Assembly: GCF_000698125.1 (NCBI RefSeq)
Contig: NZ_BAXA01000019.1
Span: forward strand, 1 to 50,587
From: Geomicrobium sp. JCM 19038
Lineage (GTDB): Bacteria; Bacillota; Bacilli; Bacillales; Marinococcaceae
Reading direction: 5' to 3'
DNA length: 50,587 nucleotides
The notes beneath the pieces are model-generated. The model searched no databases. It worked only from the letters and a program-made list of their open reading frames with translations, and was not told where the DNA came from. Position 1 is the first letter of the stretch. Each line of letters begins with the position of its first letter. A program made the position numbers and the translations under genes. Positions 36,328 to 46,851 of this stretch are shown here, in pieces.

Positions 36328-37068
36328 ATGAGTAAAGGAACGCTAAAACAGATTCTATTGTTAACCGATGGTTGTTCAAATGATGGCGGTGATCCAGCTG
36401 CAATCGCGGCTCTTGCACGTGAAGAAAACATAACGGTCAATGTGATAGGTGTTCTTGAAGAAGGGTCGTTAAACGAAGAAGCTTATGATGAAATTGATAA
36501 GATTGCGACTGCTGGTGGAGGTATTAGTCAAGTTGTTTACATGAAACAACTCGCCAAAACTGTCCAGATGGTAACAAGACAAGCGATGACACAAACACTA
36601 CAAGGGGTCGTTAATAAAGAGTTGTCCCAAATTCTTGGGAGAGAACAAGAATGGGACGACCTTTCTCCAGAGAAACGTGGAGAAGTGATGGAAGTCGTTG
36701 ATGATCTTGGTGAACGTGTCGATTTTGAAGTCGTCATTCTTGTGGACGCCAGTGCAAGTATGAGAAATAAATTACGCACTGTACAAGAAGCGCTTGTCGA
36801 TTTGTCTATATCAATGGATTCTAGGGGGGGAAGCAACTACTACACGTTGCTCACTTTCCCAGGCAAGCGAAACGATACAGACATTATTAAAGGTTGGACA
36901 TCTGGCATTACAGGGTTGAGCGGTTTATTCGATAAAATATCAGTTGGTGGCATTACACCGACAGGGCCTGCGATTCAAGCGGCAATTCAACAATTTCAGT
37001 CTCGGAAAAGAAGGAGCATGATCTCTTATGGAGAAGACGAATATGAACTCGAGGAACGAGGCTCCTAA
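36328..37068 (+). CDS. yabS: VWA-domain protein YabS
   Basis: A 246-residue protein resembling B. subtilis YabS (245). A von Willebrand factor A-type MIDAS is visible as ILVDASASMRNKL near residue 138. The N-terminal half has a second related segment, LLLTDGCSNDGGDP. Its role is unknown; it is sporulation-linked by position between spoIIE and the kinase yabT. The start is ATG behind AAGGGAGGA. Its last 41 bases overlap the yabT start in another frame. Confidence 0.85.
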   Translation: MSKGTLKQILLLTDGCSNDGGDPAAIAALAREENITVNVIGVLEEGSLNEEAYDEIDKIATAGGGISQVVYMKQLAKTVQMVTRQAMTQTLQGVVNKELSQILGREQEWDDLSPEKRGEVMEVVDDLGERVDFEVVILVDASASMRNKLRTVQEALVDLSISMDSRGGSNYYTLLTFPGKRNDTDIIKGWTSGITGLSGLFDKISVGGITPTGPAIQAAIQQFQSRKRRSMISYGEDEYELEERGS

Positions 37069-38008
37069 CTTTCCGAGGGGAACGAAATTGCTCGGGAAAT
37101 GGAACCGCAATGTTTATCATATTCTAAAGCCTTTAGGACGCGGTGCAACTGGGATCGTTTACCTCGCTGATTCGAAATATGGAAAAGTCGCATTAAAGAT
37201 CGGGCATAACAGTATGTCGATTACGTCTGAGGTGAATGTACTAAAGCATTTTGGGAAGGTCCAAGGACAAATACTTGGACCTTCTTTTATCGATACGGAT
37301 GATTGTATTGTAAGAGGCCAAAAGCATCCATTTTATGTGATGGAGTATTTACAAGGTGTGCCTGTTTTTGATCATCTAAAAGAACATGGCAACGAATGGG
37401 CGCCTGTATTTATGGTGCAATTGCTGGGTGATTTATCACGCTTGCATCGCGCTGGCTGGGTTTTTGGTGATTTAAAGCCTGAGAACTTGCTCATTACTGG
37501 CCCACCGTACCGAGTACGTTGGTTAGATGTTGGTGGAACGACAATAAAAGGCCGGGCGATTAAAGAATATACGGAGTTTTACGATCGAGGGTATTGGGGG
37601 ATTGGCGACCGAAAAGCAGACGAACAATACGATTTATTTGCAGCGGGTATGATTTTTATCCATCTCATCGAAAAGAAACGTTTTGAAAAAGGCAATGACG
37701 GAAAGCAAACGTTAATGACTTGTTTAGAGCGAAATGAACAGCTACGTCCTTATCGACATTGGTTAAAAAAAATGGTCCAAGGTTCGTTTCAAGATGCAGA
37801 AGCTGCACGTACAGATCTAATGAAATTTATTGCAAAACGAGAAGATCGTCATAGGAAAGTTGATCAATCAGCTAGGCCAAAAAGAAGAAAGAAAATGAGG
37901 AAAAAGGCACAAAAACAGCCGGCGCTCGTCGGCATTGTAGATCTTGTGCTAGTCATCGCTTTTCTCTTAATCACTTCTGTCTTATACTTGGTAGGACAGA
38001 TGATTTAA
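37028..38008 (+). CDS. yabT: Hanks-type Ser/Thr protein kinase YabT
   Basis: A 326-residue kinase. The glycine loop is LGRGATGIVYLA near residue 36, the ATP lysine is in VALKIG, the catalytic loop is FGDLKPENLLI near residue 149 and the metal motif is DVGG in place of DFG. A strongly basic stretch (KRRKKMRKKAQK near residue 290) and a C-terminal membrane segment follow. In B. subtilis YabT is activated by DNA and phosphorylates RecA during spore development; the basic stretch would fit DNA binding. There are no extracellular PASTA repeats. The start is ATG 37028, 11 bases after AAGGAG; ATG 37043 is an alternative. Confidence 0.92.
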   Translation: MEKTNMNSRNEAPNFPRGTKLLGKWNRNVYHILKPLGRGATGIVYLADSKYGKVALKIGHNSMSITSEVNVLKHFGKVQGQILGPSFIDTDDCIVRGQKHPFYVMEYLQGVPVFDHLKEHGNEWAPVFMVQLLGDLSRLHRAGWVFGDLKPENLLITGPPYRVRWLDVGGTTIKGRAIKEYTEFYDRGYWGIGDRKADEQYDLFAAGMIFIHLIEKKRFEKGNDGKQTLMTCLERNEQLRPYRHWLKKMVQGSFQDAEAARTDLMKFIAKREDRHRKVDQSARPKRRKKMRKKAQKQPALVGIVDLVLVIAFLLITSVLYLVGQMI

Positions 38009-38032
38009 AGCCCGATAAAAGGACGAAGATAC

Positions 38033-38791
38033 ATGACCACAAAAAAGGACAAATTAATTGATTTGTGTCTACTTGCGGGTAAGTTGATGCTCATGTATGG
38101 TGCGGAAACCTATCGGGTTGAGGACACAATGAAGCGAATGGCCATTGCTGGTGGAATGGACAATGTGAATAGCTTTGTGACAACGACGGGCATTTTCTTA
38201 TCCGGTGTATTAGAAGACGATGATGATATTATGCAAATGATTCGGATTGTTGACCGTTTTCAAGACCTTAGTAAGGTAACGGAAGTCAATCACATATCAA
38301 GAGAGTTCGTCGCTGGTCGTATGTCAATCACAGATGCAAGGCAAGAACTTAAGAGGGTTGAGAAGCAACCGATGAACTATCCGTTATGGTTGATTTACAT
38401 TGCTTCAGCTATCGGTGGTGGTGCATTTTCATACCTTATTGGTGATTCACTGTTTGATATGATCCCAGCTTCAATTGGTGGGCTTGTGTCGACGCTTGCT
38501 TTAGTGCTTTTTCAACATTATTTACAGGCAAAGTTCTTCTCTGAATACTTAGCGGCATTTTTTGGAGGAGTAACGGCGTTAATCCTTGTTCATAGTGGAT
38601 TTGGGACGAACATTGACCAGATTATTATCGGATCATTAATTCCGCTTGTTCCTGGGGTTCCTTTAACGAACTCCGTTCGTGACCTTATGGCGGGTGATTT
38701 AATATCAGGTCTTGCACGGGGAGCGGAAGCCGCATTAACTTCACTTTCCATTGCGGCTGGTGTTGCGACGGCAGTTTCGTTATTTTTATAG
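38033..38791 (+). CDS. ThrE-family exporter subunit, YjjP-like
   Basis: A 252-residue protein of the threonine/serine exporter (DUF1212) family. Residues 1-112 are a soluble domain with GAETYRVEDTM and ITDARQELKRVE. About five membrane segments follow, with GSLIPLVPGVPLTNSVRDLM near residue 200. In E. coli YjjP works with YjjB as a dicarboxylate (succinate) exporter, and actinobacterial ThrE exports threonine; the cargo here is unknown. The start is ATG 38033; the ribosome site AAAGGACG is modest. It is not part of the B. subtilis order. Confidence 0.88.
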   Translation: MTTKKDKLIDLCLLAGKLMLMYGAETYRVEDTMKRMAIAGGMDNVNSFVTTTGIFLSGVLEDDDDIMQMIRIVDRFQDLSKVTEVNHISREFVAGRMSITDARQELKRVEKQPMNYPLWLIYIASAIGGGAFSYLIGDSLFDMIPASIGGLVSTLALVLFQHYLQAKFFSEYLAAFFGGVTALILVHSGFGTNIDQIIIGSLIPLVPGVPLTNSVRDLMAGDLISGLARGAEAALTSLSIAAGVATAVSLFL

Positions 38792-38807
38792 ATAAGGAGC
38801 GAGTGTT

Positions 38808-39249
38808 ATGGTTTGGGAGCTAATCATTTGTGGCATTGCAACAATTGCCTTTGCCATAATTTTCAACATTCCTTATCGATTGTTATGGATGATTGGACTC
38901 ATTGGAATGCTTTCATGGTCTGTTTATAGTCTATTGCCAATCACTGGTGTTGGTCCTGTTCCAGCAGCCGCGGTTGCGGCGTTCATCCGCGTTAATTAGC
39001 CATTTTGCAGCGAGGAAGAAAAGAGTACCGGTTACAACGTTTACGATTCCAGGAATTATTCCGCTCGTGCCCGGTGGCCGAGCTTATGAAACGATGCTTG
39101 CCTTCGTTCAAGGTGATTACATCGAAGGACTGTCTCAAGGAGCAGGAACTTTATTGCAAGCAGGTGCAATTGCAGGCGGACTAGCCTTTGCACTTTCTAT
39201 TTTCTCAATCGGTAGAGGAGTCGGGCAACGATATGAAACAAATCGATAA
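38808..39249 (+). CDS. ThrE-family exporter subunit, YjjB-like, frame broken once
   Basis: The small membrane partner (DUF3815) of the YjjP-like protein, 16 bases downstream. The first part (IPYRLLWMIGLIGMLSWSVY, GVGPVPAAAVAAFI) and the second part (ALISHFAARKKRVPV, TIPGIIPLVPGGRAYETML) lie in different frames. The break is near 38983-38989 and is cured by removing one base or adding two, unlike most others here. The repaired protein has about 146 residues and four membrane segments. The 3' end overlaps tilS by 17 bases. Confidence 0.82.
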
Positions 39250-40611
39250 CTTCGTGAAGCGACATCAATTGTTACAACATGACGAAGTCGTCGTCGCTGC
39301 CGTATCTGGTGGGGTAGACTCGATGTTAATGTTGCATTGGTTAATTCATCATACGAGTCACCGTGTCATCGTTGCGCACGTTCATCACGGGTTACGACAG
39401 CAATCGGACGATGAGCGACTAATGATTGAACAATATTGTGAAGCTCATAACATAAAGTTCTATTCTAAGCGTATCGATTTAAAAGGGGATCGCGTTTCTT
39501 CTAAGTCAATTCAAAATGATGCTAGGGCGATACGCTATGCATTCTTCTCAGAAGTGATGCAAAAAGAAAATGCAGCTACACTTGTGACGGGTCATCACGG
39601 TGATGATCAAGTTGAAACGGTACTAATGAAGATTACAAGAGGGCATGTTGGTGGAAGTATTGGCATTAAAGCCAAAAGAAAGTTAGAAGAAGGAGTCGTT
39701 GTTAGACCGTTGCTCGGGTTAACGAAAGCAGAAATTGTCGCAGTCGCATCTGAAGAAAGAGTGCCTTGGTTTGAGGATGCTTCAAACGCAGATCAAAGCT
39801 ATACGCGTAACCGCTATCGAAGCCGTATCTTACCGGAGATCCAAAAAGAGAACGAGCGTTACGTGCAATCGTATCAACAATTTGTGGAAGAATACGATGA
39901 ACTGCGTGCATATGTCACTCAAGAAGCGGAAAATCTATTACGTGATTGTGTGGTGTATGAGCAAGGGCAAGCGATTGTAGCATTGACACGATTTCGTAAA
40001 CACGCTATTCCTTTACAACGACAGGCGATTCACTTACTATTGAACTATCTATATCAATCCCAAGCTGTCTATGTTTCAAGAGTACATATTGATGACTGCT
40101 TGCGTTTAGTTTTCTCCTCGACTCCCTCTGCAGAGATTGCCTTACCTAATGGGTATATTTGCAAAAGGATTATGAATCGTTATGTTTTCTTTTAGAAGAT
40201 GAGCCAACTGACTTGCTCGAACTCAACCAGAGAGTTGAGGAAGTTCCAAGTGCGATTACGACGTCTTATGGCATTCTCACGTTTGAGAAAAGCTTGGAAC
40301 AACGTCAAGCGAGTGAGCGCGAGTGTTTTATTCCAATGAAGGACGCATCGTTTCCGCTCATTGTTAGAACGAGAAACCGAGGAGATGTTATTGAACCGAA
40401 AGGTCTAGACGGAAGGCAGAAACTAAATAGAATCTTCATCGATCAGAAAGTGACAAGAAGAGCGCGTGATCAATGGCCAGTCGTTACGGATTCACAAGGG
40501 AATATTCTTTGGCTACCGCTTTTAAAGAAAAGTCGCTTTACAACAGAACGTGCGGATTCCTATGTGTTAATAACATTGCAGCGATCATTAAAGGACGCAG
40601 GTCTTTTCTGA
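39233..40611 (+). CDS. tilS: tRNA(Ile)-lysidine synthase TilS, frame broken once
   Basis: Converts the CAU anticodon wobble C of a minor tRNA-Ile to lysidine, which is essential for decoding AUA. The PP-loop [16 protein letters not shown] is near residues 24-39. The N-terminal N-type ATP pyrophosphatase domain and a C-terminal substrate-binding domain ([10 protein letters not shown]-like [18 protein letters not shown]) are both present. The frame breaks near 40162: five A in place of four after TGC gives [11 protein letters not shown]. The repaired length is about 459 residues, near B. subtilis (472). The start is ATG 39233 behind AGAGGAG. Confidence 0.93.
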
Positions 40612-40646
40612 AATTTTTTGTATGGAAACGAGGGTGTTTAGTTCAC

Positions 40647-41189
40647 ATGAGAAGTGAAATACAAGAGGTATTAATTAGTGCTGAACAAATTGGTGAAAAG
40701 TGCCGGGAACTTGGAACGACGATTACAAACGAGTATGATGGTAAGTTCCCATTACTCATCGGAGTGCTAAAAGGAGCATTGCCATTTATGGCAGATCTTA
40801 CGCGCGCAATTGATACTCACGTTGAAATTGATTTTATGGATGTTTCAAGTTACGGAAATAAAATGCGATCATCTGGAGAAGTTAAGATTGTAAAAGATCT
40901 TGATGCGTCTGTAGAGGGTCGTGACGTATTAATTATTGAAGACATTATTGATAGTGGCTTAACACTAAGCTATCTTGTCAATTTACTTCGACACCGCGGA
41001 GCGAATTCTGTAAAGATCGTAACGCTATTGGACAAACCTGAAGGACGTAAGGTAGACATTGTCCCAGATTTAGCTGGATTTACGGTGCCAGATGAATTTG
41101 TTGTAGGATATGGTCTTGATTTCGCTGAACGATATCGCAATCTCCCATATATTGGTATTTTGAAACCTGAGGTGTATCAAGGCTCTTAA
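40647..41189 (+). CDS. hpt: Hypoxanthine phosphoribosyltransferase
   Basis: Salvages hypoxanthine and guanine with PRPP. The 180-residue protein has [17 protein letters not shown] and the PRPP motif [17 protein letters not shown] near residues 95-111. The family ending [20 protein letters not shown] is intact. The start chosen is ATG 40647; the ribosome site GAGGGTG is a little distant. It lies between tilS and ftsH as in B. subtilis. Confidence 0.96.
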   Translation: MRSEIQEVLISAEQIGEKCRELGTTITNEYDGKFPLLIGVLKGALPFMADLTRAIDTHVEIDFMDVSSYGNKMRSSGEVKIVKDLDASVEGRDVLIIEDIIDSGLTLSYLVNLLRHRGANSVKIVTLLDKPEGRKVDIVPDLAGFTVPDEFVVGYGLDFAERYRNLPYIGILKPEVYQGS

Positions 41190-41255
41190 TTATGGCTTTT
41201 CAAGTAAATGTGATAATATTACCTGTATTGTGTGACATGCGGGAGGAGGTCTCGA

Positions 41256-43313
41256 ATGAGTCGGGCGGTTAGATATACGATTTTCTGGGGTGTAATAGTC
41301 CTGATTCTCGTCGGTATCGTTAACATGTTTAATAATGACACCGGTGATTCAGAGGTTATGACGACTCAGGAATTTTTACAAGCATTAAATAATGATGAAA
41401 TTGTTTCGATGACTGTTCAACCAGAGCTAGATGTTTACTATATTGAAGGTGAACTCACTGGAGGTACAGAAGAAGAACCGAACTTGTTCCAAGTTCATGT
41501 TCTCCAGTCTCAAGAAATGACAGATATGCTACTTAGCGAATTTGAAAATAATCCTAACCTCGTATCAGGTGATTCTGAACCTGCACCTGAGTCTGGTGGT
41601 TGGTTGCAATTCCTAACAGCGATGCTTCCGTTTATTATTATCTTCATTCTCTTCTTCTTCCTACTTAGCCAAATGCAAGGTGGCGGTAGCCGAGTCATGA
41701 ACTTCGGTAAGAGTAAGGCGAAGATGTATCAAGAAGATAAGAAGAAAGCACGCTTTAAAGATGTTGCCGGTGCTGAAGAAGAGAAGCAAGAGCTTGTAGA
41801 GGTTGTTGATTTCTTAAAAGACCCTCGTAAGTTCTCAAACATTGGTGCGCGTATTCCTAAAGGTGTACTTCTTGTTGGTCCTCCGGGTACTGGTAAGACT
41901 CTACTCGGTCGAGCGGTTGCAGGTGAGGCAGGAGTGCCTTTCTTCTCCATTAGTGGTTCCGACTTTGTTGAGATGTTTGTTGGTGTCGGTGCTTCTCGTG
42001 TTCGTGACTTGTTTAACAATGCGAAAAGCAATGCGCCGTGTATTATCTTTATTGATGAGATCGATGCGGTTGGTCGTCAACGTGGCGCAGGTGTAGGCGG
42101 AGGCCACGATGAGCGTGAGCAAACGTTAAACCAACTACTCGTTGAAATGGATGGATTTGACGGTAATGAAGGAATTATCATTATCGCAGCGACAAACCGT
42201 GCCGACGTTCTCGACCCGGCATTACTACGTCCAGGACGTTTTGACCGCCAGATTACAGTAGGAGCTCCAGACGTAAAAGGCCGTGCAGAAGTTCTTGCTG
42301 TACATGCGAAAAACAAGCCATTAAACGATGATGTAGATTTGGAAGTCGTTGCTCAACGAACACCAGGATTCTCCGGTGCAGACCTTGAGAACCTTCTAAA
42401 TGAAGCAGCGCTCGTTGCGGCTAGAGCTGATCAAACAGAGATTCGCATGATTCATATTGAGGAAGCGATCGACAGAGTAATTGCTGGACCTGCTAAGAAA
42501 ACAAGAGTCATCTCGAAGAAAGAACGTAATATCGTCGCGTTCCATGAAGCGGGACACACCGTCGTTGGTGTGAAACTGCAGAATGCAGATATGGTTCACA
42601 AGGTGACGATTGTTCCACGTGGGCAAGCAGGCGGCTATGCAATGATGTTACCGAAAGAAGATCGTTACTTCATGACAAAACCAGAGTTGCTTGATAAGAT
42701 TGTCGGGTTACTTGGTGGCAGAGTGGCTGAAGACGTTATTTTCGGGGAAGCAAGTACAGGAGCTCACAACGATTTCCAACGAGCAACAAGTATTGCTCGT
42801 AAGATGGTTACGGAATATGGAATGAGCGAGAAGCTCGGACCGTTACAATTTGGCTCATCAAGTGGAGGCCAAGTATTCTTAGGTCGCGACATTCAAAATG
42901 AACAAAATTACTCCGATGCCATTGCATTTGAGATTGATCGTGAGATTCAATCGATCATTAAAGAATGTTATGATCGCTGTAAACAAATTCTTACTGAGAA
43001 TAAAGATAAGCTTGAGCTAGTTGCAGAGAGCTTACTTGAGCTTGAAACACTAGATGCTGAGCAAATTTATTCACTCGTTGAAGACGGTAAATTACCGGAC
43101 AATCACCATTCCAATCGAAAAGACAATGAATCTGACGATGTGAAGGTGAACTTCAATTCTAAGCAAGATGAAGATCGTGAAGAAGAAAGCGAGCAAGTAG
43201 ATCAAGCTGAACAAGCAGAGGAACGTACAGACGAATCGGAAGAAGAACGTAAAGAAGAGCAGTCTGAACCGACCGATGATCAAGAAGATCACAAGGACGA
43301 TCGTAGATCGTAA
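41256..43313 (+). CDS. ftsH: ATP-dependent zinc metalloprotease FtsH
   Basis: A membrane-anchored AAA+ protease of 685 residues that degrades misfolded and regulatory proteins. Membrane segments are near residues 6-24 and 121-143. Walker A is [16 protein letters not shown] near residue 207, Walker [12 protein letters not shown], and the SRH ends at [12 protein letters not shown]. The zinc site is HEAGH near residue 429. The last 60 residues are unusually rich in Glu, Asp and Gln. The start is ATG 41256 behind GGGAGGAGG. A hairpin follows. Confidence 0.98.
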   Translation: MSRAVRYTIFWGVIVLILVGIVNMFNNDTGDSEVMTTQEFLQALNNDEIVSMTVQPELDVYYIEGELTGGTEEEPNLFQVHVLQSQEMTDMLLSEFENNPNLVSGDSEPAPESGGWLQFLTAMLPFIIIFILFFFLLSQMQGGGSRVMNFGKSKAKMYQEDKKKARFKDVAGAEEEKQELVEVVDFLKDPRKFSNIGARIPKGVLLVGPPGTGKTLLGRAVAGEAGVPFFSISGSDFVEMFVGVGASRVRDLFNNAKSNAPCIIFIDEIDAVGRQRGAGVGGGHDEREQTLNQLLVEMDGFDGNEGIIIIAATNRADVLDPALLRPGRFDRQITVGAPDVKGRAEVLAVHAKNKPLNDDVDLEVVAQRTPGFSGADLENLLNEAALVAARADQTEIRMIHIEEAIDRVIAGPAKKTRVISKKERNIVAFHEAGHTVVGVKLQNADMVHKVTIVPRGQAGGYAMMLPKEDRYFMTKPELLDKIVGLLGGRVAEDVIFGEASTGAHNDFQRATSIARKMVTEYGMSEKLGPLQFGSSSGGQVFLGRDIQNEQNYSDAIAFEIDREIQSIIKECYDRCKQILTENKDKLELVAESLLELETLDAEQIYSLVEDGKLPDNHHSNRKDNESDDVKVNFNSKQDEDREEESEQVDQAEQAEERTDESEEERKEEQSEPTDDQEDHKDDRRS

Positions 43314-43326
43314 CGATATTAAACGT

Positions 43327-43360
43327 GAAGGGAGCCCATTACAGGCTCCCTTCATTCTTA
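43327..43360 (+). terminator. Terminator after ftsH
   Basis: GAAGGGAGCC and GGCTCCCTTC form a perfect ten-base stem around CATTACA; the T tract after it (ATTCTTATG) is weak. Confidence 0.7.
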
Positions 43361-43447
43361 TGTTAAAAAGCAAATGGTTTGTTTAATTGATAGCAATTGG
43401 TTACGATTAAGTGCGTTGGACTTGTTGTAAAAAGGGGGTAAATAGCG

Positions 43448-44215
43448 ATGATTCTCGTAATCGATGTTGGGAATACCCATATTGTATTTGGGGTATACGA
43501 TGATAATGAACTTCTCCATTATTGGCGAATGACGACGTCCCTTGAACGAACAGAAGATGAATACGGGATGTCTATGCAGACGATGCTAAACAACAAAGGT
43601 GTTCAATCATCTGAAGTAAAAGGAGTTATTGTTTCTTCGGTCGTGCCGTCATTGATGTTTACGTTAGAGCATATGACAGAGAAATACTTCAATCAGAAAG
43701 CCATGGTTGTTGGACCGGGTATTAAAACCGGATTGAACATTCTTTACGACAATCCTAAGGATGTAGGGGCAGACCGCATCGTAAATGCTGTTGCTGGAAT
43801 ACATGAACATGGCAGTCCTCTGGTGATTGTTGATTTTGGTACAGCGACAACCTTTTGCTACATCGATGAGAAAGATCGCTATCAAGGTGGCGCGATTGCT
43901 CCAGGAATTGTAATCTCGACCGATGCCCTTTATACACATGCGTCCAAATTGCCTCACATTGAAATTCAAGAACCTCAATCTATCGTCGGGAAAAATACGG
44001 TCCATGCGATGCAGTCAGGTATTTATTATGGTTATGCAGGGCTCGTAGACGGAATTGTGATGAGAATGTCGAAGCGAGGAAGTAAAAAGCCTAAGGTCAT
44101 TGCAACAGGAGGACTGGCTAGGCTGATTGGAAAGGCGACAACTTCAATTGATGTTATTGATCCTTTTTTAACGTTAAAAGGATTAAAGCGGATTTACGAT
44201 AAAAATATACTGTAA
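43448..44215 (+). CDS. coaX: Type III pantothenate kinase
   Basis: First enzyme of coenzyme A synthesis, the type that needs a monovalent cation. The 255-residue protein has the phosphate motif [15 protein letters not shown], then [11 protein letters not shown] and [15 protein letters not shown] and the C-terminal [10 protein letters not shown]. The start is ATG behind AAAGGGGG. It precedes hslO by 21 bases, as in B. subtilis. Confidence 0.97.
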   Translation: MILVIDVGNTHIVFGVYDDNELLHYWRMTTSLERTEDEYGMSMQTMLNNKGVQSSEVKGVIVSSVVPSLMFTLEHMTEKYFNQKAMVVGPGIKTGLNILYDNPKDVGADRIVNAVAGIHEHGSPLVIVDFGTATTFCYIDEKDRYQGGAIAPGIVISTDALYTHASKLPHIEIQEPQSIVGKNTVHAMQSGIYYGYAGLVDGIVMRMSKRGSKKPKVIATGGLARLIGKATTSIDVIDPFLTLKGLKRIYDKNIL

Positions 44216-44236
44216 GGATAAAAGGAGTAATGTAGG

Positions 44237-45112
44237 ATGACGGACTATTTAGCGAAGGCAACAGCATATGATGGAAAAGTAAGAGTGTATGCGGCGACAA
44301 CGACAAATATGGTCAATGAAGTCGTACAACGTCACCATGTGTTGCCAACAGCGGCTGCGGCACTTGGACGAACGATGATCGCAGGGACGATTATGGGTTC
44401 GATGCTTAAAGGTGAAGATAAAGTAACTCTTAAAGTTGAAGGCGATGGTCCACTAGGTCCGATCATTGTTGATAGCGATGCACATGGTAATTCTAGAGGG
44501 TATTTATATAATCCAAGTGTGCACTTTGAACTCAATCAACACGGTAAGCTAGATGTAGCTCGTGCTGTCGGTACGAGCGGTTCAATTGCGGTCACGAAGA
44601 ACTTAGGTATGAAAGAACAATTCACAGGACATTCTCCGATTGTCTCAGGAGAGCTAGGTGAAGATTTTACGTATTACTTCGTAACGTCTGAGCAGATTCC
44701 TTCTTCAGTTGGAGTTGGTGTTTTAGTCGATACAGATAACACCATTAAAGCTGCTGGCGGATTTATTTTACAAGTGATGCCTGGGACAGATGACGCAACT
44801 ATTGATCGACTTGAAAAGCAAATTGGCAACATGCCGCCAGTTTCTATGCTGATTGAGCGTGGTGATACACCTGAACAAATGATTGCGACGGTTACGGGTG
44901 ATGATTACAAGGTGTTGGAAACGATGCCTGTTCAGTTTAAGTGTGAATGCTCAAAAGAACGGATTGGAAGAGCAATTGTAAGTCTTGGCAAAGAAGAAAT
45001 CCAATCGATGATTGAAGAAGACAAAGGTGCAGAGACACAATGTCATTTTTGCAATGAAGTGTACACGTTTAATGAGGTGGATTTAGAGGAACTAAAGCAA
45101 GAAGCGGAATAG
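44237..45112 (+). CDS. hslO: Redox-regulated chaperonin Hsp33
   Basis: A holdase switched on by oxidation. The 291-residue protein ends with the zinc-binding cysteines CEC (near residue 236) and CHFC (near residue 269), so the redox switch is complete. The N-terminal domain has GPLGPIIVDSDAHGNSRGY and YFVTSEQIPSSVGVGVLVD. The start is ATG behind AAAGGAG. In B. subtilis yacD (a PrsA-like isomerase) lies between hslO and cysK; it is absent here. Confidence 0.96.
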   Translation: MTDYLAKATAYDGKVRVYAATTTNMVNEVVQRHHVLPTAAAALGRTMIAGTIMGSMLKGEDKVTLKVEGDGPLGPIIVDSDAHGNSRGYLYNPSVHFELNQHGKLDVARAVGTSGSIAVTKNLGMKEQFTGHSPIVSGELGEDFTYYFVTSEQIPSSVGVGVLVDTDNTIKAAGGFILQVMPGTDDATIDRLEKQIGNMPPVSMLIERGDTPEQMIATVTGDDYKVLETMPVQFKCECSKERIGRAIVSLGKEEIQSMIEEDKGAETQCHFCNEVYTFNEVDLEELKQEAE

Positions 45113-45124
45113 TGAAAATATTAA

Positions 45125-45181
45125 TTGACAGAATTTAGTCGTTCCAGTAGAATATTTAATAATACCAATAAAATTACTTGG
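45125..45181 (+). promoter_or_regulatory. Sigma-A promoter of cysK with a possible operator
   Basis: A perfect TTGACA (45125-45130), 17 bases and TAGAAT (45148-45153). Just after the expected start lies an inverted repeat, CCAA (45165-45168) and TTGG (45178-45181), in AT-rich sequence. In B. subtilis cysK is repressed by CymR; this repeat is a candidate site, but my recall of the CymR motif is not exact enough to assign it. Confidence 0.6.
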
Positions 45182-45205
45182 GATTAACTTGAGGAGGTCT
45201 ACTGA

Positions 45206-46135
45206 ATGAGTAGAGTTGCGAATTCTGTTACGGAGTTAATAGGGAATACACCTCTTGTAAAGCTCAACCGCCTAACTGGGGAAAATGATGCAGACGTTTA
45301 TCTAAAGCTTGAATATTTCAATCCAGGGTCTTCAGTAAAAGATCGGATTGGACTTGCGATGATTGAAAAGGCAGAACGTGAAGGTAAGATTAAGCCAGGG
45401 CAAGATACAATCATTGAACCAACAAGTGGGAACACGGGAATCGGCTTAGCGATGGTTGCAGCAGCGAAAGGATACCGCACGAAGCTCGTGATGCCAGAGA
45501 CGATGAGTCAAGAACGCCGGAATTTGTTAAAAGCATATGGTGCAGAACTTGTTCTAACACCAGGACCTGAAGGAATGGGAGGAGCCATTCGTAAGGCGCA
45601 GGAATTAGCGGATGAAAATGGTTATTTTATGCCTCAGCAGTTTGAGAATGATGCGAATGTAAATGTTCATCGTGAGACGACAGGTCGCGAACTGCTTGAA
45701 CAAGTTGACGGTAAACTTGATTCGTTTGTTGCAGGTGTTGGAACAGGCGGTACAATAACTGGAGCTGGAGGATTTCTTAAAGAAAACTTCCCGAACCTAA
45801 AAATTGTAGCTGTTGAACCGGCAGACGCACCAGTATTATCAGGAGGACAGAAAGGGCCACATAAGATTCAAGGCATTGGGGCTGGTTTTGTTCCTGCAAT
45901 TCTAAACACAGATATCTATGATGAGATTACACAAGTTTCAACCGAGCAAGCGTTTGAATTTGCTAGACGTGCTGCAAGGGAAGAAGGAGTACTCGGAGGC
46001 ATATCATCTGGTGCTGCGATCTATGCCGCACTAGAAGAAGCGAAGAAATTAGGCAAAGGTAAGAAGGTTGTTGCAATTATACCTTCTAACGGTGAGAGGT
46101 ATTTAAGTACACCGCTTTATCAATTTGAAGACTAA
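45206..46135 (+). CDS. cysK: Cysteine synthase A (O-acetylserine thiol-lyase)
   Basis: Makes cysteine from O-acetylserine and sulfide. The PLP lysine is in [11 protein letters not shown] near residue 43, the substrate loop is [11 protein letters not shown] near residue 72, and the phosphate-binding glycines are [13 protein letters not shown] near residue 177. The 309-residue length is normal. The start is ATG behind TTGAGGAGG. In B. subtilis the protein also acts with CymR as a repressor complex. Confidence 0.97.
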   Translation: MSRVANSVTELIGNTPLVKLNRLTGENDADVYLKLEYFNPGSSVKDRIGLAMIEKAEREGKIKPGQDTIIEPTSGNTGIGLAMVAAAKGYRTKLVMPETMSQERRNLLKAYGAELVLTPGPEGMGGAIRKAQELADENGYFMPQQFENDANVNVHRETTGRELLEQVDGKLDSFVAGVGTGGTITGAGGFLKENFPNLKIVAVEPADAPVLSGGQKGPHKIQGIGAGFVPAILNTDIYDEITQVSTEQAFEFARRAAREEGVLGGISSGAAIYAALEEAKKLGKGKKVVAIIPSNGERYLSTPLYQFED

Positions 46136-46141
46136 TAACGA

Positions 46142-46177
46142 AAAGCGATCTCTTCTATAGAGGTCGCTTTAGTTTTT
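46142..46177 (+). terminator. Terminator after cysK
   Basis: AAAGCGA-t-CTCT pairs with AGAG-g-TCGCTTT around TCTAT, followed by AGTTTTT. It separates cysK from the folate genes, so pabA must have its own promoter, which I could not place in the 70 bases left. Confidence 0.78.
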
Positions 46178-46248
46178 ATAGCTAGATGATAAACTAAAAA
46201 AGAAGAAAGAGAATAGTTGAGTTAAGCTGAGCTGAGGAGGAAGAGTAG

Positions 46249-46837
46249 ATGTTGTTAATGATTGATAATTATGATTCATTTACGTATAATTTAGTCCAAT
46301 ATTTTGGTGAACTCGGGGAAGAATGCCACGTTTACCGTAATGATGAAATAACGCTTCAAGAAATGGAGAAGCTAAACCCGGATCGCCTCGTTATTTCACC
46401 AGGACCATGTGACCCAGACCAAGCAGGAATTAGTTTGGCTGCAATTGAGCATTTCTCAGGGAAAATTCCTGTTTTAGGTGTTTGTTTAGGGCATCAAGCG
46501 ATTGGGCAAGTGTTTGGTGGTCGAGTCGTACGTGCACCTAGGTTAATGCATGGTAAAACATCGAAGCTGATGCATGACAATCAGTCGTTATATAAAGAAA
46601 TTCCACAAGGAACTGAGATTATGAGGTACCATTCACTAACGGTCGACGAAGCGTCATTACCAAGTTCCCTTATAGCAACTTCCCGTACTGAGGAAGGAGA
46701 ATTGATGGCTTTCGCCATCGAACACATCCGACCGAAGGGGTGCAATTCCACCTGAGTCCATTATGACTTCATATGGGAAACAAATGATGCAACAATGGTT
46801 ATTACAGCATCAAGAGCGAGTCGTAACATCCATTTAG
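46249..46837 (+). CDS. pabA: Aminodeoxychorismate/anthranilate synthase glutaminase subunit, frame broken twice
   Basis: A class I glutamine amidotransferase that supplies ammonia for 4-amino-4-deoxychorismate and, in B. subtilis, also for anthranilate. Visible are [20 protein letters not shown] and the nucleophile in [15 protein letters not shown] near residue 79. The catalytic His and Glu (VQFHPES) appear only after two repairs: TTT to TTTT at 46710-46712 and CC to CCC at 46751-46752. These give [17 protein letters not shown] and a 196-residue product, the normal length. The start is ATG behind GAGGAGGAAG. Neither pabB nor pabC is next to it. Confidence 0.92.
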
Positions 46838-46851
46838 AAGGGAAGAAAAGC

